DNA of 64,000 nt from Selaginella moellendorffii (taxonomy: Eukaryota; Streptophyta; Lycopodiopsida; Selaginellales; Selaginellaceae). Positions 53,601-64,000 of the stretch are shown piece after piece. A program made the position numbers and the translations under genes. Location of the stretch: contig NW_003314296.1 in the NCBI RefSeq assembly GCF_000143415.4, positions 1,024,930 through 1,088,929 on the forward strand, given 5' to 3'. Under the pieces are notes generated by a model. The model did not search any database. It had not been told where the DNA came from and was given only the letters and a program-made list of their open reading frames with translations. How positions within the stretch are numbered: position 1 is the first letter of the stretch; every line of letters starts with the position of its first letter.

Positions 53601-56067
53601 GGCTACAATCAAGTACATATAGCTGTCGAGGATCAACATAAAACAGCTTTTATAAGTCCATGGGGAGCATACGCATACATGCGAATGCCATTTGGATTAA
53701 CTAATGCCCCATTTACATTTCAACGGATCATTACCAATACTTTTCAAGATTATCTCATAGATTTCATGTGAGTTTTTATAGATGACTTTAATGTCTTTGG
53801 ACCTAAAGACAAAAACCTTGAATACCTCGAGAAATGCTTTATCAAATGCAGACAAAACTAAGTTGCTCTGAATTCTGAAAAATGTACTTTTTTTGTTAAA
53901 TCAGGCATACTATTTGGCCACATTGTTTCCACTCAAGGCATTTAAATTGATAAAGCTAAAACCGATGTCATTATGAAAATGCAACCACCTCATGATCTCA
54001 AAAGCTTGCGTAGTTTTCTGGGCAAGATGGGTTACCATAGAAGATTTATCAAGGACTATGCCAAAGTCGCTACACCATTAACTGAATTACTTAAGAAAGA
54101 CAAATTTTATCATTGGACTCAAGACTGTCAGCAAGCATTCTTGGTACTCAAAGAAAAAACTTACACAGGCACCAATTCTGGTCCAACCAAATTGGATGTA
54201 AGCAACCAAAGAGAACGACTCGAGAAACGATTTATGGGGTTAAGGGTCTTGGGATATTTGGGGTTAAGTATCCTTGGGTTTGAATAGTACTGGGCTGGGT
54301 GACCTCCCGATAAGTCCAAACTCAGGATCTTACACTGGACTCAAGAATTTCTTGTACAAGTTGATGCCTCTAACTATGTGTTAGGAGCAATTCTTTACCA
54401 AAGAAAAGATGATCATCATGATCACCCCATCTATTATACAAGTCAACAACTTTCTCCACCTGAAATGAATTATACAACTGCAGAAAAAGAAGCCTTAGGC
54501 ATGATATATGCCTTGACCAAATTCCGACATTATTTACTTTCCAACAAAGTCAAAATATTCGTTGATCATCAAGCATTGATTCATCTACTCAACAAACCCA
54601 TTATAAGTGGCTGAATAGCAAAATGGTTCTTGTTATTACAAGAATTCAATTTTGAAATAGTTCACAAACTTGGCAAATACCACGAACAAGCTGATCATCT
54701 CAGCAAAATTACAACTGGAGAAAATATACAAAACCCCAACGATGTCTTACTTGATTCACATCTTTTTAAGATTACCACCCACGATATATTACAAGAAATC
54801 TTTCATTATTTAACTACTACAAAAGTTTCGACATCATATACCACGCAAGATCAAAGGAAAAAAATTCGTCTTGAGGACATGACGATACTTAATCGTCGGA
54901 GGAAGACTCTATAGAATTGGACATGATAATATATTAAGAAGATGTGTACGTTCACAAGAAGAAATACACGAGTTACTAGAAGAGGCCCATACTAATTGCT
55001 CTGAAGAGCATTTTGCAGAAGAAATTACAGCAAGGAAAATATTGCAAGTAGGCCTATGGTGGCCTACATTATGGAAAGACACTTCACAGTTTTGTCAAAC
55101 TTGTGATATTTGTCAACGTACACAATTTCCACCCAAGAAACAAACACAAGAACTGAATCCGACTATGGCAATGGAACCTTTCCAAAGATGGGGCCTAGAT
55201 TTTGTAGGACCCATACAAAAGAGCAGAAATGGAAATCAATATATTTTGGTGGCAACAGATGATATGACAAAATGGGCAGAAGCCCAACCACTCAAGAAAG
55301 TGACAGTAAAGAATACAGCAAAGTTTCTTTATAAAATGATTATCACAAGATATGGATTACCTCAAGAAATAGTAACGGATAGAGGAACACATTTCCTCAA
55401 TGAAACAATCCAGATTTTACTAGACGAATTCTTCATCAAACATAAGAAATCTACACCATATTATCCACAAGGCAATGGCCAAGCTGAATCCACAAACAAA
55501 ACACTCAAGAATATATTGAAGAAAATAGTGCAAACCAATCTTAAAGATTGGGATAATAGAGTTTATGATGCTCTTTGGGCTTATAGAACAGCATATAAAG
55601 TTTCAACAAATTCAACTCCATTCAAATTAGCTTATGGACTTGAAGCTTTGACACCATTAGAATATACTATACCATCCTTGAGAATGGCAATTCAGTTGCG
55701 AATTAATCAAGAAGAATCAATCAAGAAAAGATTGACTATGCTAGAAAAGTTAGATGAAGAAAGATTATATGCTTTATGGACAATTGAAGCCATACAAGCA
55801 AAGAGAAAAGCTTATCACGATAGAAAACAGACTAAAAAGAAAACTGATAGATTTGAAGTTGGAAATTTTGTTCCATGGTATAGAGGAAATGTTGATAAAA
55901 TCGGAGGCAAATTGGTACATCAATGGGAAGGACCATTCAAGATCACAAGTATGCAAACACCCGGCACAGCTCACTTAGCGACACTTGATGATGAAGAAAT
56001 TCAAATAGTCAATCTCAACAAATTGAGAAAATATCAAGAACCAAGTATAGCATATATACAAGCCTAA
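50700..56067 (+). mobile_element. Ty3/gypsy gag-pol, Tat/Ogre-like, inactivated
   Basis: Collinear domains on the plus strand. Gag core (50,818-51,186; EWYNTLEDSIPHDEKFEQF). Two CCHC knuckles in another frame (CTKCKNEGHSVSNC and CQICDREGHLAKNC, about 51,360-51,470). Protease (51,963-52,763; AILDGGSGVNII). Reverse transcriptase (53,160-53,850; FLDGSLGYNQVHIA, MPFGLTNAPFTFQR, VFIDDFNVFG) with a TGA before VFIDD and a frameshift near 53,450. RNase H (54,350-54,720; VDASNYVLGAILYQ). Integrase (54,950-56,067) is the best preserved: zinc finger CQTCDICQRTQF, LDFVGPI, IVTDRGTHF and GNGQAESTNK carry the D, D, E residues. It is interrupted by a 138-bp solo LTR at 54,197. The plus strand is A-rich. Stops in gag, RT and RNase H make it non-autonomous. 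Confidence 0.92.
54197..54334 (+). mobile_element. Cassandra-like solo LTR carrying a 5S rRNA segment
   Basis: 138 bp starting TGTAAG and ending CTTACA, placed precisely inside the gypsy RNase H coding sequence. Removing it and one flank restores the frame (…QPNW|TQEF…). Flanks TTGGA (54,192-54,196) and CTGGA (54,335-54,339) form a 5-bp target duplication with one change. Positions 54,263-54,317 (GTTAAGTATCCTTGGG... AGTACTGGGCTGGGTGACCT) align with nucleotides about 52-105 of plant 5S rRNA, including the A-box, intermediate element and C-box of its internal Pol III promoter. LTRs bearing 5S sequence define Cassandra TRIM elements. Confidence 0.8.
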
Positions 56068-56073
56068 TGCACC

Positions 56074-57115
56074 ATGCTGGAATTGACTACCAATGAAACC
56101 AATACAACTCATGTTGACCACAAAACAGGTCCACAACAATTACAAACAACTCTACTCAAGCAAAGAGTTAGTGAAAATGCAAGAACACCATATGACCGAA
56201 ACAATAAAACAGAGTTAGCCCTAACCCTGACGGTGAGGAAGCACACGCTGGAACATCACAAGGGTAAGCTTGAGTGGCAAGCAAATCTTGAGATCGCAAG
56301 TGCACTAGAGAGTGATCATCAGCTAGACGCTCTCACCCATCTCAAACGAGTGCATCAAATTCTGAGAAACATACCAATTGAGAGAAACAAGAAGAAAGCA
56401 AGTAGAAAAGAGAGTGCCCACAAAAGAAGCAAGAAGAGTGTGTTCATGAGTATAGAAAGAGTGCTCATATCTTTTCCTCTATTTGCATCATAGGTACAAG
56501 AGCATTCTCAACAGCGCCGAAGAGTCTACACAATGCGAACCAAGCAAACACCCAAGATAGATACCATCATCCTTTCTCAAAATCTCGAGTGGCAATTCAA
56601 TGCCAATGTTAAGCATTGGACTTGCACTCATGGCCTCTTCAACTTTGTAGAACGAATGGCGGGATATCTCATGAACCAAGTGAGCAACAAGAAGGCTCAC
56701 TTGATGGATCTCGCCACCGGCCAGGTTGAACTTGAAGATTCGGAGGTGGCAGCAGCTCTATGTCTCCCAGCCAAAGGCGAGCCAGTCTCTGCTCCATGCA
56801 CATAGGCTTTAAGTCACGACATCATGAAAGATCCCGAGAGTTACAACTCGGCACTTAATTTGCAATTCTCCAACGTCAAGGACGAGCTCTACAAAAATCC
56901 AGAGCAACAAGAGCATCATCATCAGAAGCAGCAGCAACTGAAAGTGATCCGTCCCATGCCTACAAACTTCTTGGAGCAATACCATAACTCCAACACGGCG
57001 GTGTACACACGGGGTGCTTCTTTCGCAACATTTTTGCACGTCCACACGAGGAGAAGATGGCAAACATGGTTCTTTTGTAAACTGGGTGACACCCAGAGCA
57101 ACAAGGGTGGCTAAC
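56074..57115 (+). other. Plus-strand open frames downstream of integrase
   Basis: Three same-strand frames follow the integrase: 56,074-56,493; 56,533-56,805 (MRTKQTPKIDTII, FNFVERMAGYLMNQ, DLATGQVELEDSEVAAALCLP); and 56,824-57,114. The second and third would join if one TAG (56,803-56,805) were read through. In Tat/Ogre/Athila-type elements an extra open frame often sits between pol and the 3' LTR, which is this position. I recognise no domain, and the polyprotein of another element is also possible. Confidence 0.35.
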
Positions 57116-57310
57116 TTTGTTGGTCATTTCCTTGTCAGCAATGGCCGGAAGGTGTCTGAGTTGGTAGCACATCTGCGTTAGATAAAGAGGTGAGTGCATT
57201 TCTCACATAGTGTGATCACTGTGAACTTTTTCTAAAGTTGTTTCCTTGGTGGTGGTCTAGATTCGAGTATACATCGACGAGGACGTAAATCTTTCCTAAA
57301 GGGGGGAGAA
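57100..57310 (+). mobile_element. LTR-element 3' internal end and polypurine tract
   Basis: Matches 41,999-42,222 (GTTGGTCATTTCCTTGTC; GGAAGGTGTCT) and ends in AAAGGGGGGAGAA at 57,298-57,310. It joins directly to the LTR. It also contains the empty equivalent of the TRIM insertion site (57,088-57,112). Confidence 0.8.
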
Positions 57311-58401
57311 TGTTGTGAATGTGACTATGGGTATCAAAAGTTACTTGTTGGCTAGTTCTTACAAACACTCTTTCCTTACTGCTATAACGGTAAGAGGTTG
57401 GTACTGCTAGTTCCCTTCAGTAGCCCCTCTTGTCCAAGTGTTAATTTACTGGGCTTAGCATTTGTACTTAGCCAAATGAACATAAAGTTGGAACTTCTAT
57501 GTGTTTCTAGCTGAACATTCTCAGCTTGGCTCTTAATTCTCTTTTGCTCTATCTTAGACTAGCTTGACAAGATTGCTTATTGAGACTAACACCTTCGCTA
57601 TCATGCCCTTTGTGTTAATCTCATTCTAGTCCTAAATGCTAATTATGGAAAGTGTCTAGATTTATTCATTTGGCATATCTATGGAATGTAGAGATTGTCT
57701 TGAACACAATGGTGTTTGTCCCGTATCCAAACTTGCAATCTAGAGACATTCTATATTTAGTAAGTTTCAAGCTTGTCCCAAAGACTAACTCCTGATACTA
57801 AAGGAGGTTTAGGGTGAAAGCCCAAAGCATGTGTTCCTCATAGAGGGATATAGGGGGTTCCAAATGTATAATAGGGATAGTGGGTAAGTCAGGCATGGTT
57901 AGCCAACCTGAGGCATAGTTTAGCTCTTGCTTGCATACCTGCCCTTGTTCTATGTCCGGCTTGGGTATAAGCCTAAGCTCCACACCATGCTAGCTGGTGG
58001 AGTACCCATGTCCTTGTGTTAAGCTATCAGTATACTGAAATAGTGCCAGACTCTGTTTGGCTCCATTTTGCATGTTAGTCCTAGCATTGGGATGCTAAAT
58101 GCTCTAAGATTGTTTCAAGTCACTCCATGCTCCTATCCCTTTGTTCCTTGGGCTATACGCTCAGGAGTTGCTCCGTGCTCTTGTCCCTTCACTCCTTGGC
58201 TCCATGTTTGGGAGTTTGGTTCCGTTCTTTTGTTTAGTGGCTTAAGGTTTTGAAACTTGGGTTCCGCACCACTATCCTTTGAACACGTGGCATATGGCAT
58301 GTGGTATATGACATATGTTATATGGAGGGTTTAGGTTCCGCTTCATGGTTATCCTATAGTAATTCACCATAGGATAAAAGGTAAAAACCACATATGCTAT
58401 A
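57311..58401 (+). mobile_element. LTR (second copy of the 42.2-kb family)
   Basis: Starts TGTTGTGAATGTGAC after a polypurine tract and ends CACATATGCTATA, about 1,091 bp. It is collinear with 42,223-43,366 (CTGATACTAAAGGAGG; GGTTCCAAATGTATAATAGG; CCATAGGATAAAAGG) but diverged. It lacks the long G runs of that copy. A primer-binding site does not follow, so it is a 3' LTR. Confidence 0.8.
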
Positions 58402-60147
58402 TCTAGGTTGACACTTAGAAAGATGAATGTAAATGGTTTATAGGATTGCACAAATCAGAATGGCATAGCAAAAGTATGGTCTTGAAGCTTGCCATGAAGT
58501 GAGGCTATCAAGGTTAGGGAACAAATTCCCGAATGTTCAAAGGGATGGCTTTGAATGAAAGTCAATAGTTAAGGACTTTCATGCTTATGCATGAAATCAT
58601 ATTACGTTGGTCGAGTGACTTGCTAAGTGAGATTGGCAAGTCGGGGGAACAAAGACCCTAGGTGAAGGTGTTAAATTCAAAAGGTGTGGCATATGGGGCT
58701 AAGTATGGAGGAGTTTATGCATGATCATAAACTTGTTAAGTGAGAGGACTTGGCAATTTGAAAGAATTAAGTTCTTAAGCTGTGATTAATAGCGCACTTT
58801 GGGTATAAGTCGGTGCACCGACATAAGGAGTCACAACAGGCATCTTGAGTGATGCCGCCTATAGATGCATATACGGAGGTTGAGTTTGAGTCCCAACCCT
58901 TTAGTGTTTAGGTTTGAGTCCCAACTCACTAGGGCATGGTGATGGTTTAGAATATAAGGTCACACTCATTTTTCAGTGATCATGGACTCTTAATAAGGAG
59001 ACTGATTTGGGCACACCACCAAGTGGGGGATGCCCCAGAGTTGTGATGTTTTCCCATAATCTATTAGCATATAATATATAAGTGTTCCTTACTTAATTTT
59101 GCTATTTGGATTCCTTTCAATGATTTCCATGACCCAATCTTGGCCACTAGTCTTTCGATCCTATTCTTTAATTGTTGCACCAAGTAATATATAATCACTA
59201 TTTCCATCCTCAAGGTATCGTTTTAGTTCCATAGCAAAGGCTTTGCTTTGCCAAGTTTAGAGGGTGTTCATCCTTAGTAGGTCTCTTTAGCATTTTTTGT
59301 TGTGGGCTCTATCTATGGCCCAACTTCGCAACCCTCCTATGGGTGTTTCCTAGAAACTACCTTTTTGGATTCGCTATGCCATCACATTGACACAGTTCAT
59401 TTCCCTTAAATGTCTTTTGTGGCTTGGTCATTTTGACCAAGCCACACTATTACCAATAGTTAAAATCAACACTTTAAACTAAGAATCTTATTCTTTAACC
59501 TCACAAGGTCCTTATCCTTGTTTAATCATAAGATCATTTAGTGATTTAACCTTAACACTTTAACAAGTTTGCTAATAAATACTAAGTTTTCCAAACTTTT
59601 AAGTTGTTAACCATGACCCCAAGGGCATCCCCCACATTTTGCGGTACGCCCAAGTCAACCCTTCTAGCCAAGGGTCTATAACAATTAAGACTGGGTGTCC
59701 CCATCTTATTTACCACGTCCTTGGAGCTACTTGTACCGAAGTGTTTAAATTAGATATGCCGAGCTTTCACACTAAGCAATCTAAAGGTGTTAGGTCTCTG
59801 GACACCCTAAAGATACTAAGGTGTGGTCAAGGGATGACCACTCATTGATGGATGGCCAGTCTTTGAGAGACAGGACTGTGATGTGACAAAGGTGAATGGA
59901 CATAGCCTTAGTGTAATAAATTAATATATCGATAGTACCTTTGGAGTGTCAATCATGGGATTAGACACTTTGAGCACTTTGACCAAATGCAAAGGCTAAG
60001 TGGTATGGATGCCTTTCACGGGGCTAGCAAGTCCCTAAATTAGGAATAGGAATTATGAAAGTTATGAAAGAGACTCCTCCAAGTGGTTGGAGGTCTAGTT
60101 AAGATTAAAGTAGCATGGAAAATTTAGTCGCTTACACTATATATTTA
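58402..60147. repeat. Retroelement debris between inverted LTRs
   Basis: No gene. The segments around 58,990-59,045 (AAGTGGGGGATGCCCC) and 59,600-59,720 (GGGCATCCCCCAC; AACCCTTCTAGCCAAGGG) are in inverse orientation to each other. The second matches 32,050-32,130, so both belong to a repeat family also present near the minus-strand gypsy element. Confidence 0.55.
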
Positions 60148-60700
60148 AGAGTTTATGTACTGCACATGATGTTCACCCTTTATCCTATGGTGACATAATC
60201 ATGAAATAAAACTTAAACCCTCCATATGCCATATGTCACATGCCATATGCCATATGCCACATGTCCAAGGACAGTGGAGCGAAACCCAAATTTTAAAGCC
60301 TTAGGCCACTGAATGAAGGAATGGAGCCAAACTCCCAAGCTTGCAGCCAGGGAGTAAAGGGACTGGAGCACAGAGAAACTCTTGAGCGTTCAGCCCAATG
60401 AACAAAAGGATAGGAGCATAGAGTGACGTTAGAATAATTCTAGAGCTTCTAGCATCCCAATGCTAAGACTAGTATGCAAAATGAAGTCAAATAGAGTTTA
60501 GCATTATTTCAACATACTAATGGCCTAACACAAGGATATGGGGACTCCATTAATTAATATGGTGTAGAACTTAGGTTTACACCCAAGCCAGACGCAAAAT
60601 AAGGACAAGCACTCAAAACTATGCCTCAAATTAGTCAACAATGCCTAATCTACCCATTATCTCTATTATACATTTAAAGCCCCCAAAGCTCCAAAGCATC
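60148..60700 (-). mobile_element. Inverted partial LTR of the same family
   Basis: The reverse complement matches the last ~550 bp of the LTRs ending at 43,366 and 58,401 (CCTTTATCCTATGGTGA; AACTTAAACCCTCCATATGC; CATCCCAATGCTAAGACTAG; CTCTATTATACATTT). Its other half is not recognisable. Confidence 0.75.
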
Positions 60701-61406
60701 AAGAAATGTGCAATTGCCCCCCAATTGCCCCACTATCACATACCTTTATAGGAAAGAAAGCAAGAACACTCCTCTATTTGATTAAATTTGCTTAGGGCCA
60801 CTGTGTTGCCAATAGTAGGCTGTGAAGCCATCTCCCTTGCTCTAGAATTCTCCCTCAAACCCTTTCAATCTTCTCAGGAGAACACTAACCCTCAAGAACA
60901 CTCTCAAATTTAAGATTAATATTTAAGGGTTATTGTGTTGCCATTAACAAGCTGTGGAATGCTCCACTGATAACCCCACCCTCTTGACTGACACAATCCT
61001 CTCTGGTTGGAGCTCACACACAAACTCAAGGCAGCTGTGTTGCCATTGAAATCCCTTTGGACTTTTCAATCTAAGTTTTATAAGATCATTGTTAAACATT
61101 ATTAAACATTATTAAACACTTTTCAATGCTTTACAAAAGGGGTGAGAAAAAGTAAAGCCTAGCCTAATCCTCCACCTTATATCTCTTATTTTCCTAAAAC
61201 TATCTTTATCCACACTTTGTCTTGTAGCAAAGATTTTAAGCACAAATCACAAAAAAAATATCCTAATGGATTTCCACCTTCTGACTAAGTCTAAGCCTTC
61301 TCAAGATGCAACCTATTTTGTTCTAGAGTGGACTAGATAAATTCCTCTTGCCCCACTAGGCCATGATCTATTTGTGTTTCTTCTCAATTCACGAACTCAC
61401 AAACCA
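60701..61406. other. Intergenic region upstream of the GRDP gene
   Basis: No gene. A motif of the form CTGTGTTGCC(A)ATTAACAAGC appears three times (60,801, 60,934 and 61,035), with decreasing similarity. The region must contain the promoter of the gene starting at 61,407. Confidence 0.45.
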
Positions 61407-64000
61407 ATGGCAGCATCACCGCCCCAAGTGAATCACGAATGGTCGAGCGCTCAAGAGATTTCACTCTCTTTGGATGTTGTAGCGGCTGCAAGAACTCACC
61501 TGGAGTTTCTATCAGTGGTACACGCAAATTACAGGCTTTTCGAGGAGCCTGCTTTAAACAGAGCGATTGAGAGGTTTATCTTCTACACTTTCTAACCTTG
61601 TGATTAATTTTCTTTGTCTCTCCCAAAACTAGATATCAGTACTGTTGTCTTCCATTGCTAGCCAGTTCTTCGTCAAGACTCCTTCCACCACTTGACTGCG
61701 AATGGATTTGGCACTGCCATCGCTTGAATCCAGTGAGTCTTAAAAGGATAATTCCATATTTTTCTAGATTGCTGATACTTGTACGCTGGAGTAGATCCAA
61801 TATGCCGAGGATTGCAAAAGACTTTTTGGAAAAATAGTGGACACACCTTGCCTGGAGAAGTCCAAGAATGCTCTCCAACAAAGTATTGTTGCTTGGACTT
61901 CCAGCTTTCCAGACGAACCGTATGAACTCGAAGAGAAAATCTCTTTGACGAGACCATTGTACTCCGGAAGATCGAGTGGCATCTCCTACAACTTGGCTGA
62001 TGCGGTTCTCAGGCAGCAAAAGTTTTACTATCAGGTACGTGATGGTTTGCTTTTAGACCTATGAAACTTGGAACTCATTGCAGTAGCTATAACAGGTTTC
62101 CGGGCCGCACTACGTTGACAAGAACTTCTTACGCGCTGCCGCTGCTCGATACAAGGCCTTTCTCCATCTGGTCGCCCGACACACATCTGCAGCATCGGTG
62201 TTCTTAGTTCCCACTTACGACATTGATTTGATATGGCACACGCATCAACTTCATCCTGTGAGTTACAGAAGCGACCTCACACGGTTATTTGGAAGGATCT
62301 TCGAACATGATGATACAGACAGTAACAGAGATCCTGGAGGAAAATTGGACAAAGGATTCGCAAAAACTCTGTATCTGTGGGAATCTTTATATGATTTGCC
62401 ATACGAGAAGGCAGGGTGCATGTATAGAGGGGAGCCGCCAGCAGCGATTTCGGGAACGATTGCTTATGATCCCACCAAGCTCGCGAGTCTCTCTTGCAGA
62501 AACAAGGTTTCACTGAAAGCCAGGAACACTATCCAGGTATATGGTCAGAACTTTTGCAAGTTCGGTATGAATCACTCTGGTCGTTCAAACGCAGGTTCGT
62601 CTCTCCGTGCGAGGTTCCAAAGGTTTGCCGCAGGATGGCATGGTCTCTTTCGTTTTCAGCATGTTAAAGAAAACAAGTTTTGAGCTCCATAGCCAAAATC
62701 GCATAGGCTCATCGCCGAGGAATATAGTTTCGTCCATGACACCCGAGCTATCCACCGAGGGGCTGGTGATCACAGCTTGGAAGAAGGGAATGTTCACGTC
62801 CAAAACGCTGGGACGACTCGTCATTCCGTGGAAAAACCTCAGCGCTTCCGAGACGCAGTCGCTTGGCGGCTGGTTTCCAATGCAAGACACAAAGAAGGAC
62901 CGAGAAGTGTTGGTGCTGGTTTACATCTCCGCTACTCCTCCGGTCACTGCGAATTATCTCTTGAGAAGCGTGAGAGTGGGAGACACTGGAGAAGATGGAG
63001 TCACTCGCAGCAGTTTTAGTTCTCAAGGCGTGTGGATAACAAGGACTGTCTTCGATCATGCCAACAAGGAATGTTTCGTCATTCGTTGCCGGTAAGTTTG
63101 CCATGTTTTTCTTTTTTGTGGATGACATGAATCGCTCGATCTCTCCTTTGCTGTCTAGATACAAACGTGAAGGAGGTAAACGTCTCCCAGACACTGATAA
63201 AGTTGTGAATGTTCATCGGACATACAAAGGCTCCAGCTCCATTGATGGTAATACAACAATCACAAAGTTTTCACTCTTCTGTTTTTCTCAATTCTTCCTA
63301 GGTGAGGTTCTTGGATCTGCAAGACAGCTCGAGAGACCATCCAAGGACTCACGAAGGTGGTCTCTTCTGGACGATGCCATTGTTTTAGTCATGGAAAAGG
63401 ACGCGAGTGACAAGCAGTGGAACATGAGACCAGGAATGAGCTTGAATGTGGAGTTTAAGTCCGAGGACTGTCCAGTAAGTTGTCATATTCGAAGAACATG
63501 ATCATTAACCGAGTTATCTCTTTTTTTCATATTAATAAGATCGCGCTTCTTCCCGGTCGCCACTTGGAGTTTTCTGTGCCTGGATCATCAGACCAAATGG
63601 AAGCATGCTTTGTGACAATGGTGAGATTCACAAGCGACGCACCTCAAGGGAAAGCAACAGCGCTCATCAACTGGCGCTCCGGTGGCATGGAGGTGAACAT
63701 TTTTTTCTTTCCATTCTGGATCCAGGAAGCAAACTAAGCGTATAGATTGATCCCAACGAGGATGTGCTACTTGTGCTCCTTTTTTCCGCAACCATAAGCA
63801 TGTCCGTGTCTGATATGCTTGGCAAAGGAATTCCTCCGTGGGCAAAACCAAGAGCTTTGGAAGAAGAAGATCAAGTTCACTGGGGTGAGTAGAGTATGCT
63901 TGTCGAGTCTAAATTCTAAGTGCATTGTTTAACAGGTGCCGTGAAGATCGACCATGATGGTCTTGGTGGTGAAATCTATTCTTGGTACAATGCTGGTTTA
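61407..64000 (+). CDS. Glycine-rich domain-containing protein (GRDP, DUF1399), 3' truncated
   Basis: Ten exons are visible: 61,407-61,573; 61,633-61,732; 61,795-62,034; 62,096-62,536; 62,595-63,091; 63,159-63,247; 63,302-63,474; 63,540-63,692; 63,746-63,884; 63,936 to the window end. They splice in frame to 688 codons with no stop yet. The DUF1399 hallmarks are two His-containing repeats, LDCEWIWHCHRLNP (about residue 80) and VPTYDIDLIWHTHQLHPVSY (about residue 205), plus RLFGKIV and RLFGRIF. A C2-like beta-rich part follows in exon 5 (VRLSVRGSKGLPQDGMVSFV). In Arabidopsis, GRDP proteins affect development and stress responses; the biochemical role is unknown. A Gly-rich C-terminus is expected beyond 64,000. 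An in-frame Met at 61,374 is the alternative start. Confidence 0.88.

Noticed and set aside
57311-60700. A single complete LTR element bounded by 57.3-58.4 and 60.15-60.7 kb
   Set aside because: The two LTR copies are in opposite orientation, so they cannot be the two ends of one element.

Overview
This window looks like nuclear DNA of a vascular plant with short introns, most likely a lycophyte such as Selaginella. That is an inference from three things: compact genes whose introns are mostly 45-110 bp, a P-class pentatricopeptide repeat (PPR) gene, a plant glutamyl-tRNA reductase pseudogene and other land-plant families, and a dense load of Ty3/gypsy, Ty1/copia and miniature LTR elements. 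Nothing prokaryotic is present.

Layout. 1-11,600 is repeat-rich and AT-rich. It holds decayed remnants only: a glutamyl-tRNA reductase pseudogene (5.0-5.9 kb), a PPR scrap, a papain-type protease scrap, an unidentified two-exon relic and an LRR scrap. 11.7-16.6 kb is a compact genic island: a secreted bicupin protein (+), a small one-helix plastid-type protein (-), nucleoporin NUP54 (+), and tRNA-Arg(CCG). 16.1-23.3 kb is an imperfect tandem duplication of a cassette (last NUP54 exon, tRNA-Arg, tRNA-Ile, an RNase H-domain gene, a spermidine-synthase-like methyltransferase, an F-box gene). The two copies have decayed in complementary ways, and a copia fragment sits at the junction. 23-30.4 kb carries an intact F-box gene, a methyltransferase pseudogene, a pseudouridine synthase whose catalytic exon is missing, a PPR gene broken by four single-base frameshifts, and a Gly/Ser-rich hypothetical gene. 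30.5-31.3 kb is a patchwork of small pieces of these same genes.

31.5-61.3 kb is a nest of retrotransposons. It contains a decayed minus-strand gypsy pol (32.4-35.0 kb), a MITE (36.1-36.3 kb), and a large LTR element with no recognisable coding region (36.4-43.4 kb) that carries an intact TRIM element with a 5-bp target duplication. Further right are a gag-protease relic (46.0-47.5 kb), a near-complete but inactivated gypsy element of Tat/Ogre-like type (48.8-56.1 kb) interrupted by a 138-bp solo LTR carrying a 5S rRNA-like segment (Cassandra-like), and further LTRs (57.3-58.4 kb; 60.15-60.7 kb inverted). Four arrays of a short TCGGACTC-type repeat recur between elements. The window ends inside a multi-exon glycine-rich-domain (DUF1399) gene that continues beyond 64,000.

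How the parts relate: the intact cellular genes do not form a pathway. The interesting biology is structural. It includes a duplicated tRNA/RNase H/methyltransferase/F-box cassette, nested miniature LTR elements with diagnostic insertion footprints, a 5S-bearing LTR in a lycophyte-like genome, GC-AG introns confirmed by frame, and an apparently catalytic-exon-less pseudouridine synthase.
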